From JAFGED01 sp034430835 (GTDB taxonomy: Bacteria; Chloroflexota; Anaerolineae; B4-G1), in assembly GCA_034430835.1 (NCBI GenBank), contig DAOUDX010000338.1:1-34422 (forward strand): a stretch of 34,422 bases of DNA, read 5' to 3'. Below, piece after piece: positions 1 to 7,737 of the stretch. Position numbers and translations under genes: made by a program. Numbering within the stretch: position 1 is the first letter of the stretch; each line of letters starts with the position of its first letter. The notes beneath the pieces are model-generated. The model did no database searches and was not told where the DNA came from. It saw nothing but the letters and a program-made list of their open reading frames with translations.

Positions 1-485
1 TGCCTTCCGACCGATCGCCGGCGCTGTGGTCGTGGGAGGTGACCTTCGAGCCGGGGGATCCTCACGGGATGCGCCACTCCATCGATCTGCCGGTTAATTT
101 CGGGGACGTGATGCGTTTCCTGGGCCACAGCCGCAACGCAGAGGCGGTTGGGCCGGGCCAGACGTTAGAGGTGGTGCTATACTGGCGGTTGCTGCAAAAG
201 CCCGACCGCCACTATTCCATCTTCGCGCACCTGCTGGATAGGGAAAGCCACATCGTGGGAGAGTTCGACGCCAACGCGTATCCGACCAGCTTCTGGCGGG
301 AAGGCGGCGACGAGATGTTGCTAAGCTATTTCCCGTTGCAGGTGAAAGCAGGGACGCCACCGGGGGAGTACCAGTTGGAGATCGGCGTTTACCACCAGTT
401 GACGGGGGAGCGGCTGCCGATCTATGACGAGAGCGAGGAGATGGTGGCCGACCGGTTGCTTCTGCGTCCTGTGGAGATCCGGTGA
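1..485 (+). CDS. C-terminal beta-sandwich of a truncated surface or membrane protein (5' end outside window)
   Basis: The frame is open from base 3 to the TGA at 483-485 with no stop upstream, so the gene starts before the window and the GTG at 39 is not a credible start. About 160 residues are visible. They alternate hydrophobic and polar residues and carry motifs such as YSIFAHLLD, PTSFW and PPGEYQLEIGVY. This pattern resembles the C-terminal beta-sandwich found after the membrane part of many Chloroflexota glycosyltransferase-like or DUF2723-type proteins; that link is from memory of the family. No catalytic residues can be seen. The gene converges on the FecR-like gene on the other strand, 63 bases away. 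Confidence 0.7.
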   Translation, partial: PSDRSPALWSWEVTFEPGDPHGMRHSIDLPVNFGDVMRFLGHSRNAEAVGPGQTLEVVLYWRLLQKPDRHYSIFAHLLDRESHIVGEFDANAYPTSFWREGGDEMLLSYFPLQVKAGTPPGEYQLEIGVYHQLTGERLPIYDESEEMVADRLLLRPVEIR

Positions 486-548
486 CGGCGCTTGGTGGAT
501 GCGATTCTGCTCGTAGCTGGGAGTCGCGAAGCTGTCTGCATGGTGCCC

Positions 549-1778
549 CTATTCCTGCGCCAGTAGCTCGACCTCCGTCACCATCGCGTGAAAGCTGTGT
601 CCCGAGGCGTAGATGGTCAGCGATTTGATCAGGGCAGGGGGTACGTCACCCATCTCCTCCATCAGGTTTCCCGAATCGTGGGCCTGCCAGCTTTCCGGGG
701 GTACCGGTTCGGCCCATTCGTAGGTGTACCAGTCGGCGGCGGGCTCCCCGATGTAGAAGCCGTGCTGCCACTGCCGGTCGGTGCCTTGGACATCTTTGTA
801 ATCCAGGCGAACGATGATGGGACATTCGGAGCCAAGGTAGCCGCAGCCCCCAAAACCGGCAATGTTCTCCGAGATGATGCGCACGGCCAGGTGCATTTCC
901 AGTGACGCAAAATCGCGCACGTCGTAGTTAATGCCCTGCTTGATGCCGACCTCGGCGTGGTTGGTGCCGCTGCGGTAGAAACTGACCACCTGACGTCCCT
1001 CGTGGGTGACCACGCCGATCTCCCCAGGAGGTTGCTGGGGGTCAGTCTGCTCGCCGTAGATTTCCCACCCGTTTGGCCGACCGTCCATCTGGCTCTGGAA
1101 GTCGCCACTGGTGACCAAGTTGCGCGTGGCAGTCAATGGGCCTTTGACCAGCCCTCCGCCTATGACGGCGCGCTCGGCCGGTTCGAGCGACAAGAGCCCT
1201 CCGTTGGCGTGTATGTCGGCCTGCCCAGAGCGCACCGTGACTTCCGTGGTCGGAGCGTTGACCTTGACCTCGTAACTTCCCTCCGTCAGGGTGAACGTGC
1301 CGTGGGGTGTTACCACCTCGGCAATTGTGGGTCTTTCCTCGGTGTCCACAATGCTGATGCGCACCCGCCCGGTTTGAACGTTCAGCGCGACTTTGTGGGG
1401 AAGCCGGCTGATGGAGAAACGCGGGGAGCGCGCGGTGGATAGGGTGACCTCCGTATTGTCGTATAGCTGAACGCTGCCGACGACCGCTTCTTCACCATCG
1501 GAGGCGTGGAACACGAGCCTGCCCTGGGCGAGGTCGGTGGTGATGATGTCGCGCTCGCCGATGTCGTCGTATGCCTCGGCGATGGCGATGGGAGCGCCAA
1601 CGCCGCCCTGGGTGACGCGGAGTGTGCCTCGCTGCACTTCCAGCGTGACGTTCTGTCCTCTTTGGGCGGAGAGGACATAGGCGCGTGCGCCCAACGGTAG
1701 GCCGATGGCCAATCCGATGCAGGCAAAGAACGATGCAAGCAGGACGATCCAGGCCAGGTGTTCGGGATTCTTTCTCAT
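549..1778 (-). CDS. FecR-like membrane-anchored protein
   Basis: A 409-residue protein with one N-terminal membrane segment (about residues 9-33) and an extracytoplasmic remainder. Residues 55-190 form a beta-rich region with phrases such as NVQTGRVRISI and PHGTFTLTEGSYEVKV, typical of the FecR fold. Residues 210-409 look like a second beta-sandwich, possibly carbohydrate-binding (NLVTSGDFQ...GWEIYGE). The start is ATG 1778 because it overlaps the acylphosphatase stop as ATGA, the junction style used twice in this run of genes. It is the last gene of the minus-strand array. No FecI-type sigma gene is adjacent, so a signalling role is not supported; a surface or scaffold role is as likely. Confidence 0.75.
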   Translation of the reverse strand: MRKNPEHLAWIVLLASFFACIGLAIGLPLGARAYVLSAQRGQNVTLEVQRGTLRVTQGGVGAPIAIAEAYDDIGERDIITTDLAQGRLVFHASDGEEAVVGSVQLYDNTEVTLSTARSPRFSISRLPHKVALNVQTGRVRISIVDTEERPTIAEVVTPHGTFTLTEGSYEVKVNAPTTEVTVRSGQADIHANGGLLSLEPAERAVIGGGLVKGPLTATRNLVTSGDFQSQMDGRPNGWEIYGEQTDPQQPPGEIGVVTHEGRQVVSFYRSGTNHAEVGIKQGINYDVRDFASLEMHLAVRIISENIAGFGGCGYLGSECPIIVRLDYKDVQGTDRQWQHGFYIGEPAADWYTYEWAEPVPPESWQAHDSGNLMEEMGDVPPALIKSLTIYASGHSFHAMVTEVELLAQE

Positions 1779-2080
1779 ATGTACCGCACCAGGAAGCTTC
1801 TGAATTCCCCTGTGGGGTTTTGCCACTCGGGGTCCACGCGCTGTACCATCGCGGAGGGAGGGCCCTGGTTCAGGAAAGCCAGAAACTCGTCCAGAGCCTC
1901 GCGCGGCCCCTCAGCGACGGTCTCCACCGCACCGTCCCAGCGGTTGGCGACCCAGCCAGTCAGTTCGAGCTGCTGAGCGGCCATGAGAGTGTAGTAGCGA
2001 AAGCTGACCCCCTGCACGCGCCCGCGAACAACGGCGTGCAGGCGGGCTGCTGGTGTTGGGTTCTCTTCCACGTGCGTCAT
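1775..2080 (-). CDS. acyP: Acylphosphatase
   Basis: A 101-residue protein matching the whole acylphosphatase fold. It hydrolyses the carboxyl-phosphate bond of acyl phosphates in the cytoplasm. The signature VRGRVQGVSFRYYT is present, with the phosphate-binding Arg at residue 28 and the catalytic Asn at residue 46 (GWVANR). The length is usual for the family, with about 10 extra N-terminal residues. The start ATG overlaps the stop of the upstream radical SAM gene as ATGA, and its own stop overlaps the FecR-like start in the same way, so the three genes are probably translationally coupled. Confidence 0.93.
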   Translation of the reverse strand: MTHVEENPTPAARLHAVVRGRVQGVSFRYYTLMAAQQLELTGWVANRWDGAVETVAEGPREALDEFLAFLNQGPPSAMVQRVDPEWQNPTGEFRSFLVRYI

Positions 2081-3024
2081 ATCCCTACGATGCGGAAACC
2101 GCGCAACTCTCGCTTGTCGAAGCGGTGCAAGCCGGCCTCGCGCGCTTGCCCCAACGCTTGCTCGTATTCCGCCCGGGTGGTACGCCGGTCGAGTGGCGGC
2201 AGTTCCCCGGCCCTGTAGCAGGGACGATACTGATCCATCACGTTGACGTACGTATCACGCGATATCTCTTCCGCCAGGAAACGGGCGATCTCGGGCGTCC
2301 CGGCCAGCCCTTTGGGCAGCACCAGGTGGCGCACGAGCAGCCCACGCAGCGCCACGCCGTTCTCATCCACGACCAGGTCGCCCACCTGCCGGTGCATCTC
2401 CTTGACGGCAGCCTGGTTGACCGCCGGATAGCGCCTGACCTTCGAGTACTTGTGAGCGGTGTCCTCGTCGGCGTACTTCATATCCGGCATGTAGATATCC
2501 ACCACGCCGTTGAGCAGCGCCAGCGCCGCGAGAGAGTCGTAGCCGCCTGTGTTCCAGACCAGCGGCAGCCGCAGCCCCGATCGCGCGGCGACGAGGACAG
2601 CAGCCTGTATGGGAGCCACGACGTGGGTCGGCGAGACAAGGTTGACGTTGTGGCATCCTTGCTCTTGCAACGCCAGCATCATCACCGCCAGATCTTGCGG
2701 CTCGACCTCTCGCCCATGTCCTTCCTGGCTGATGTCATAGTTCTGGCAGAACTGGCAGCGCAGGTTACACTGTGAGAAAAAGATCGTGCCGGAGCCGCGC
2801 CACCCGCTCAGAGGGCCTTCTTCACCCAGATGGGGGTGGTAGCTGGCGACGGCGGCTCGCACGCCGGTCTTGCACATCCCCAGTTCCTCATAGCGATCGA
2901 CGTGGCATTCGTGCCCGCAGAGGTCGCAGGCGCGCAGCCGCTCGTAGGCGGACTCCACACGCTGCTGCAGTTCCCCCGATCGGAGCAGGGCCAGGTAGGC
3001 GGGCTCAAACGCTGCGTCTACCAT
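2077..3024 (-). CDS. Radical SAM enzyme, PflA/PflX-like (COG1313 type)
   Basis: A 315-residue protein with the radical SAM cluster motif CNLRCQFC (Cys86, Cys90, Cys93 from the chosen start), followed by the Gln-Asn of pyruvate-formate-lyase-activase-like enzymes. An N-terminal Cys cluster (CDLCGHEC...GMC) is typical of the COG1313 branch. Such proteins are often annotated as PFL-activating enzymes, but this branch usually lacks a nearby PFL, as here, so the substrate is unknown. The start MVDAAFEPAYL at 3024 is chosen because the family begins near this point; it overlaps the exonuclease end by 7 bases. ATG 3051 is an alternative. No Shine-Dalgarno is obvious for either. Confidence 0.85.
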   Translation of the reverse strand: MVDAAFEPAYLALLRSGELQQRVESAYERLRACDLCGHECHVDRYEELGMCKTGVRAAVASYHPHLGEEGPLSGWRGSGTIFFSQCNLRCQFCQNYDISQEGHGREVEPQDLAVMMLALQEQGCHNVNLVSPTHVVAPIQAAVLVAARSGLRLPLVWNTGGYDSLAALALLNGVVDIYMPDMKYADEDTAHKYSKVRRYPAVNQAAVKEMHRQVGDLVVDENGVALRGLLVRHLVLPKGLAGTPEIARFLAEEISRDTYVNVMDQYRPCYRAGELPPLDRRTTRAEYEQALGQAREAGLHRFDKRELRGFRIVGI

Positions 3025-3551
3025 CGCACCGGGATCGTGTGCTCGCGCCATCGTTTGTCGCGGCACTTGACGTAGCCGTTCTGCCTCCCAAATTCGTAGA
3101 GCTTCCACGTCACTTCCACATCGCGGTGGCAGTAAGCGATGACCTTGTCGAGCTTACCCTCGCGGAACCAGCGCACGGCCTGCAGGCCATCGGCGCTCTT
3201 TTTCTCTCCCAGCGTGGCAGCGGCGACGGCATCCAGCTTGGGCCGCCAACCCAGGGCGCGGTACAGGTGCTGGAGCATGTCCACTGTCCGCAGATCCGAT
3301 AGAGGTGCATCCGTGTAGCGGGCTAGGACCTCGTAATCGAAGCCAAGCACGTTGTAGCCTACGACCAGGTCTGCGCATTGGAGAGTGGTGACGAGCTGGT
3401 CCACTTCCTGTTCAGTGTAGTCGCGGTAGACGTTGAGGGCGGAGTCGTAAGTCACGGCTGCCGCCAACCGCATGTCAATGATGTTTTCCCAGCCTCCTAC
3501 CTCATCGGCTGTGTACTGGGTCTCCACGTCAAAAGTGATGATGTGACGCAC
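3018..3551 (-). CDS. DEDDy-type 3'-5' exonuclease-like protein
   Basis: A 177-residue RNase H-fold exonuclease. The three exonuclease motifs are visible: Exo I FDVET (Asp8, Glu10), Exo II GYNVLGFD (Asn67, Asp72), and Exo III YCHRD (Tyr140, Asp144), which places it in the DEDDy group related to family-B polymerase proofreading domains and YprB-like proteins. It is probably a free-standing nuclease acting on DNA or RNA 3' ends; the substrate cannot be read from the sequence. The GTG start is supported by an AAGGAG Shine-Dalgarno about 6 bases upstream. It overlaps the next gene slightly, suggesting one operon. Confidence 0.85.
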   Translation of the reverse strand: MRHIITFDVETQYTADEVGGWENIIDMRLAAAVTYDSALNVYRDYTEQEVDQLVTTLQCADLVVGYNVLGFDYEVLARYTDAPLSDLRTVDMLQHLYRALGWRPKLDAVAAATLGEKKSADGLQAVRWFREGKLDKVIAYCHRDVEVTWKLYEFGRQNGYVKCRDKRWREHTIPVRW

Positions 3552-3591
3552 TGATAACTCCTTGTCGGGGTAGAGACTGATCGGCAGCTTC

Positions 3592-4824
3592 TCACCGACG
3601 GCGACGGAGCCGGCCGATCATCGGCAAGACTGCCAGCAGGCCCAATAGCCACAACCCCACCCAAACCCCGATCTTTTTCACCCAGATCTCCCAGGAGGAC
3701 GGGGGCTCGAGGCTGGCCTCCCAAGCAGTCTCTAGCTCGCTCAGGCTGATGCCCAGAGCTTCTTTTACGCCGCTGGCGCAACTGGCTCCGTTGGCGTATG
3801 CTGCCAGCAAGTCGCGTATGCCTTGAGCGCCGTACTGCTGGCGGATGTATTTCACGGCGCTGCCACTCTGAGCGTAGGACAGGTATGCTGTCTGTGCGTT
3901 CGGCGAGAAGGGCACGCACAGGTCAAGAAGCGGGATAAGCTGTCCCTGTGCGTATGCCTCTTCGAGCCTGAGCTCATACTCTGCAGTCGGTAGCCGCTCG
4001 TTGGCTGTGGCCAATCCCTCGTCCAGCCACTCAGGAACGTATGCGTATCCCTCTGGCGTGGCAGCCTGATAAACCAGCAGGTGGGTCAACTCATGGGGAA
4101 TATCGCGCTCCATACGCGAGACATAAAAGTCACCCAGCGGGATCGCGACGACGATCACACCTAATTCGGGGCGTGCCTGGCCGCCAACCCAATCTCTGCC
4201 AGCGAGGATCATCGCCTGGTCGAGATTCTGCTGCGTGTCGTAGATGTAGATGTTCGTTGATTCTGGCAGTGGGGCGCGCAGCTCCGCATTGATGTCTTCC
4301 AGGCTGGCGCGGGCGATGTCGAGCGCTGCCTGCCCAAACTCGGCATTTCCCTCGCCTTCGATCCAGTGGACGGTGATGTGACTCTCTTCGTCGCTGGTTT
4401 CCTTCCACTGGAATCGATTATCCGTATACTCGAACTGCTGGCGTCCTGTGGCCCACTCCTCGCCTTCACCGTACTCGATCTGCCACCAGTACGTGATCGT
4501 GGCGAAGGGTGGCAGAGGGGAGGGAGGCACAAGGTATAGGTAGCTGGCATTGACGGTGTCGTCCCTCTGTTCGAAGAGCGCATCAGCAGATTCGGTTAGA
4601 TCGTTCCCGGTAGCTTGGAAGAACAGGAGGATCCGGGTGATTCTGACCTGGGACGTGAGCCGTAGCGTGAAGGTGACGTGCTGGCCAAAGCTGTGGCTGG
4701 CTTGGTTCTCAACAACGGTGATGGGTTCATTCCCGACGCTATCATCGGCTGTCGCGTCAGAGGAAATCAGTAGTCCCAGAGCTAGGACAAGGCCAGCGAC
4801 GGTTCGCCATTTGGTGTTGGCCAT
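3592..4824 (-). CDS. Secreted, membrane-tethered Peptidase-MA-like metalloprotease
   Basis: A 410-residue protein with an N-terminal signal peptide (hydrophobic core about residues 8-20, cleavage after SSDATA) and one C-terminal membrane segment followed by RLRRRR, so the body should lie outside the cell. The zinc motif HELTH is at residues 244-248, with the third ligand Glu269 in WLDEGLA, as in the gluzincin-type Peptidase MA family. Residues 35-140 look like an N-terminal beta domain. Substrate unknown. It follows the HEAT-repeat gene and precedes the exonuclease, same strand. The start ATG has no strong Shine-Dalgarno. Confidence 0.85.
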   Translation of the reverse strand: MANTKWRTVAGLVLALGLLISSDATADDSVGNEPITVVENQASHSFGQHVTFTLRLTSQVRITRILLFFQATGNDLTESADALFEQRDDTVNASYLYLVPPSPLPPFATITYWWQIEYGEGEEWATGRQQFEYTDNRFQWKETSDEESHITVHWIEGEGNAEFGQAALDIARASLEDINAELRAPLPESTNIYIYDTQQNLDQAMILAGRDWVGGQARPELGVIVVAIPLGDFYVSRMERDIPHELTHLLVYQAATPEGYAYVPEWLDEGLATANERLPTAEYELRLEEAYAQGQLIPLLDLCVPFSPNAQTAYLSYAQSGSAVKYIRQQYGAQGIRDLLAAYANGASCASGVKEALGISLSELETAWEASLEPPSSWEIWVKKIGVWVGLWLLGLLAVLPMIGRLRRRR

Positions 4825-4850
4825 CTGAACTCGGTATCCGCTTTGCGATT

Positions 4851-5801
4851 CTACGTCAGGTCGGATTCTCTCGCCATCTTGGCGAGAAAGTCCGATAGGT
4901 CTCCGTGCAAGAACTCTAGCTCGTCCAGTGCGGCTTCGGCTGCTTCTCGCGTGACTTCACATTCTGCCTGGCAATACTGCATCAGAATCTCTCGAGCCTT
5001 GTCGCCGCCGATCTGCCCCAAAGCCCACAGGGCTGCCTCCTGCATTTCGGGGTCTACGTCTTCGGCCAGTTCTCCTAGAGCTGGCACCATCTCAGGAAGT
5101 TGCAGCTCGCCGCAAGCGCGCGCTGCCTCGTAACGCAGTTCGGGGTTGGGACTGAACAGCTCTTGCTTCACGTACTCGGCCCAGCGGGTGTCGGCGCTGC
5201 GTCCCATAGCAAAGACGGCGCTGACGTGCATTTTCTCCTCCGCTGTATCGTAGGCCTCGCGGATCAATGCGACCACGGTTTCGTCGCTGGCGTAGGATAG
5301 CGATTCGAGCGCTCTGCGTCGCACTTCCACAGGTTCTTCTGCAGCTTGGCAGGCAGCCAGCAGGGCCTCGTGTGTCTGGTTGAACGGGTCAGGGCGAATC
5401 TTGCCCAACTCCCCCAGCAAGATGAACCGCCCCAGCGAAGTGGCTGCTGCCGCTCGGACGGCGGGAGCCACGTCCTTCAAGTGTGCCACCAGAGCAGGTA
5501 CCAGGCGCACGTCCTGATCTTCCCACAAGCCTTCGATGGCGGTCGTGCGGACCTCGGCGTCCTCGTCTTCCAACCCCAGGCGGAAGATGGCGCCAAAGTT
5601 TACCTCAAAGTCTGCCTCGGCTGTCTCCATCAGCTTGGCGGTTAGTCGCCGTCGCAGTTCGACGGGCAGGCATGGCCACGTTTCGCGCACACATGTCACG
5701 TCCTCGGCCTCGAGGTTCGAGAGGTGGTACAGCGCCCCAGGTTCCGGCATCTGGGCGCTCGCGCGCAGTTCTTCGAGCAAGGTGTCGAGCGGCCGATTCA
5801 T
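4851..5801 (-). CDS. HEAT-repeat protein
   Basis: A 316-residue all-helical protein built of repeats of about 30 residues, each with an Asp/Glu, Val-Arg and Ala-rich core (for example DAEVRTTAIEGLWE, APAVRAAAATSLGR, NPELRYEAARACGEL, DPEMQEAALWALGQIGG). These are PBS-lyase/HEAT-like repeats, which usually form a protein-binding solenoid. There is no signal peptide or membrane segment, so it is likely cytoplasmic. It starts one base after the rseP stop and is surely co-transcribed with it. A scaffold or adaptor role is inference only. Confidence 0.85.
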   Translation of the reverse strand: MNRPLDTLLEELRASAQMPEPGALYHLSNLEAEDVTCVRETWPCLPVELRRRLTAKLMETAEADFEVNFGAIFRLGLEDEDAEVRTTAIEGLWEDQDVRLVPALVAHLKDVAPAVRAAAATSLGRFILLGELGKIRPDPFNQTHEALLAACQAAEEPVEVRRRALESLSYASDETVVALIREAYDTAEEKMHVSAVFAMGRSADTRWAEYVKQELFSPNPELRYEAARACGELQLPEMVPALGELAEDVDPEMQEAALWALGQIGGDKAREILMQYCQAECEVTREAAEAALDELEFLHGDLSDFLAKMARESDLT

Positions 5802-5802
5802 T

Positions 5803-7176
5803 CTATCTCATCAACAATGACCAGGAGATGATTGGACTGAAGACATCGTACAGCATCACCAGGGCCATTAAAAAGATCATGATTAGCATGCCCACGGAAT
5901 GAATGGCGGCTTCCCGTTCGGGTGCGATGCGGCGACCGCGCACGGCTTCGATCAGTATGAAGAGCATGCGCCCGCCGTCGAGGCCGGGCAGCGGCAGTAG
6001 GTTGGTTATCCCCACAGCTAGGCTGATGAGCGATGCGGCGTGCAATACGGGGAAAGCGACCTTCCACTTGATGCTCTGCTGCAGAAAAAAGGTCAGGATC
6101 TGGCTGGCACCGACCACGCTGGTCGGACGGACTTCCTCGGCTGTTACTTCGCCCTGGGCGAGTTGCCCCGGCAGTTGCGCGAGCATCTGCGCGATGAGCC
6201 CGAATTCGTCGAGGCTGGCCTGCGCTGCTTCCCCGATGCTGTAGTGGCGCAGCGAGGTGCGATCGGGCCATGGGGCCATTTGAATGCCCAGAAAGCCGCT
6301 GCCTTCCGTGCAGTACTCTTCGTTTTCCTCACAGTGCCTTGCTCTTGGCGTCGCGTCCAGTATCAGCGTCTCCTTGCCGCGCGAGATGGTGAGATCGACG
6401 GTCTGCTCCGGCACGGCCTGGATGATGCGCTGGAGCTGTGCCGAGCCTTCCTCGATGCGTTCTCCGCCAACTGCCAGGATGATATCTCCGGGTTGCAAGC
6501 CTGCTTCCTCGGCAGCAGTCTCGGGTATTACGACGCCAACCTCTACCATCCATTTCTCGGGGATGCCGGAGAGGTATACGCTGACCATGAGCAAGAAGGC
6601 GGCGAGGATGTTGAGCACGATGCCTGCCCCTATCACCGTGAGCCGCCAGCGCTTGGGCTGGGCTGCCAGGCTGCGCGGGTCGGTGGGGTCCTCCTCGCCC
6701 GTCATCTTGACGAACGCGCCCATCGGCAGCCAGTTGAGGCTGTATAGCGTTCCTCGTTCGATCCCGGTCACTTCGCCGCGTATGCGGACGCCTTGATCGA
6801 CTTGCTCGTGCTTGGGTGTCACATCCTCTGTTTCCGAATCGAGCACCCTCACCTGGCGCAGGACGTGTGTGCCGTCCTCTTGGCGCTGTGTGAGAGCGTC
6901 CACAGATGCGCCTACCAGCAGATGGGGAGGCACGCGAAGTCTACCAAGGCGGCCGACCTCGATGTGTCGCGGAATCGCCACGCGCGTGCGGCCGATGTCC
7001 AGGTATCCCTTGCCGCGCCACAACCCAAGCAAGCGGGGAGGAAACCCAAAGCCGAATTCCTCGACTCGCACCCCTGCCAGTTTGGCGGAGATGAAATGAC
7101 CCAGTTCGTGGATCAAGATGATAGGTCCCAGAACGGTGATGAGGGTGATGGCTATCCAGAAAGTGATGGTTATCAT
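5803..7176 (-). CDS. rseP: Site-2 intramembrane zinc metalloprotease, RseP type
   Basis: About 457 residues. The first membrane segment carries the zinc site HELGH (residues 23-27 from ATG 7176). A periplasmic-side PDZ domain follows (GLQPGDIILAVGGERIEEG), and the third zinc ligand lies in LLPLPGLDGGRM near the C-terminus. RseP cleaves membrane-spanning anti-sigma factors and signal-peptide remnants; an ECF sigma/anti-sigma pair is present at 32.8-34.0 kb, but a functional link is only a guess. An insertion of about 90 residues after the first zinc motif is large but seen in non-proteobacterial members. GTG 7188 is an alternative start; neither has a good Shine-Dalgarno. A perfect hairpin lies just upstream. 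Confidence 0.92.
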   Translation of the reverse strand: MITITFWIAITLITVLGPIILIHELGHFISAKLAGVRVEEFGFGFPPRLLGLWRGKGYLDIGRTRVAIPRHIEVGRLGRLRVPPHLLVGASVDALTQRQEDGTHVLRQVRVLDSETEDVTPKHEQVDQGVRIRGEVTGIERGTLYSLNWLPMGAFVKMTGEEDPTDPRSLAAQPKRWRLTVIGAGIVLNILAAFLLMVSVYLSGIPEKWMVEVGVVIPETAAEEAGLQPGDIILAVGGERIEEGSAQLQRIIQAVPEQTVDLTISRGKETLILDATPRARHCEENEEYCTEGSGFLGIQMAPWPDRTSLRHYSIGEAAQASLDEFGLIAQMLAQLPGQLAQGEVTAEEVRPTSVVGASQILTFFLQQSIKWKVAFPVLHAASLISLAVGITNLLPLPGLDGGRMLFILIEAVRGRRIAPEREAAIHSVGMLIMIFLMALVMLYDVFSPIISWSLLMR

Positions 7177-7196
7177 GATTGTGCTCACAGCCAGAA

Positions 7197-7217
7197 GCGG
7201 GCGTTAAAAACGCCCGC
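7197..7217. repeat. Perfect inverted repeat in the rseP leader
   Basis: The arms GCGGGCGTT and AACGCCCGC pair perfectly around a 3-base loop. It sits in the 5' leader of rseP, 20 bases upstream of ATG 7176 and downstream of the promoter at 7258-7286. It could mask the start site, act as a weak attenuator, or simply be one of the REP-like hairpins scattered through genomes of this type. Confidence 0.8.
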
Positions 7218-7257
7218 CTCGTGATTATGGCCCGTATTTGCAGGCGAACCCGATCAT

Positions 7258-7286
7258 ATTATACCCTCAGCAGTCTAAACCTGCAA
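7258..7286 (-). promoter_or_regulatory. Sigma-70-type promoter for the rseP operon
   Basis: Reading the minus strand, a TTGCAG -35 (7281-7286) is followed after 17 bases by a perfect TATAAT -10 (7258-7263). Transcription would begin near 7251, giving a leader of about 75 bases that contains the hairpin at 7197-7217. The -35 lies inside the 3' end of the upstream kinase gene. Confidence 0.7.
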
Positions 7287-7737
7287 CATCCTGCAAGAAG
7301 GCTTGGGCCTCTTCGAGAACTTGCTGGGGGGCCAAGCTGTCGGTGTTCAGGTAGAGGTCGGCGTGTTGGCGGGCGTGGCGCAGGCGATGTGCCAACGTGT
7401 GCCACCAGCCTGCGGGAGCGTCGGTGGAGCGGCGCTGGCGAGCGACGTCTCCAGACACGTCCAGGTAGATGAGGAGGTCGGGGCGGGTGATGCGTTGCCA
7501 CATGGCAGGCACGTAGGAGTGTTCCTGCAAGACCTCGCGGGCGTTGTACCCGCGCGCCCGCAGCGCCTGCACGAGCAACGATTTGCCCGAGGCGCACGGG
7601 CCAACCACGGCGATCAGCGGGTGCTTGTCCGATCTTGCTCGTTTCAGATTCCTAGCCCTTGTTTCCTCTTCGCTTCCTCGAAAACAGGCGCGCCAGCCAC
7701 GATCCGCGCAGGCCCTTTGCCTTTTCCGGCTTGACAT
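7267..7737 (-). CDS. P-loop nucleotide/nucleoside-kinase-like protein
   Basis: The core is a small P-loop protein: HPLIAVVGPCASGKS gives a clear Walker A, and DLLIYLDVSGDVARQRR resembles the kinase DLxxxLDV...R region. The C-terminal part is helical. The substrate is unknown. The start is uncertain. ATG 7737 has a GAGAGG Shine-Dalgarno at good spacing but would overlap the TrkA-like gene by 86 bases and add a basic N-terminus unlike the family. A start at CTG 7647, just after the stop of that gene, would give a compact kinase of about 126 residues. It follows the channel gene without its own promoter. Confidence 0.7.
   Translation of the reverse strand: MSSRKRQRACADRGWRACFRGSEEETRARNLKRARSDKHPLIAVVGPCASGKSLLVQALRARGYNAREVLQEHSYVPAMWQRITRPDLLIYLDVSGDVARQRRSTDAPAGWWHTLAHRLRHARQHADLYLNTDSLAPQQVLEEAQAFLQDVAGLDC

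Noticed and set aside
2077..3024. Naming the radical SAM protein a pyruvate-formate-lyase activase
   Set aside because: The cluster motif supports only the superfamily; no PFL gene is near and this branch has no proven PFL role.
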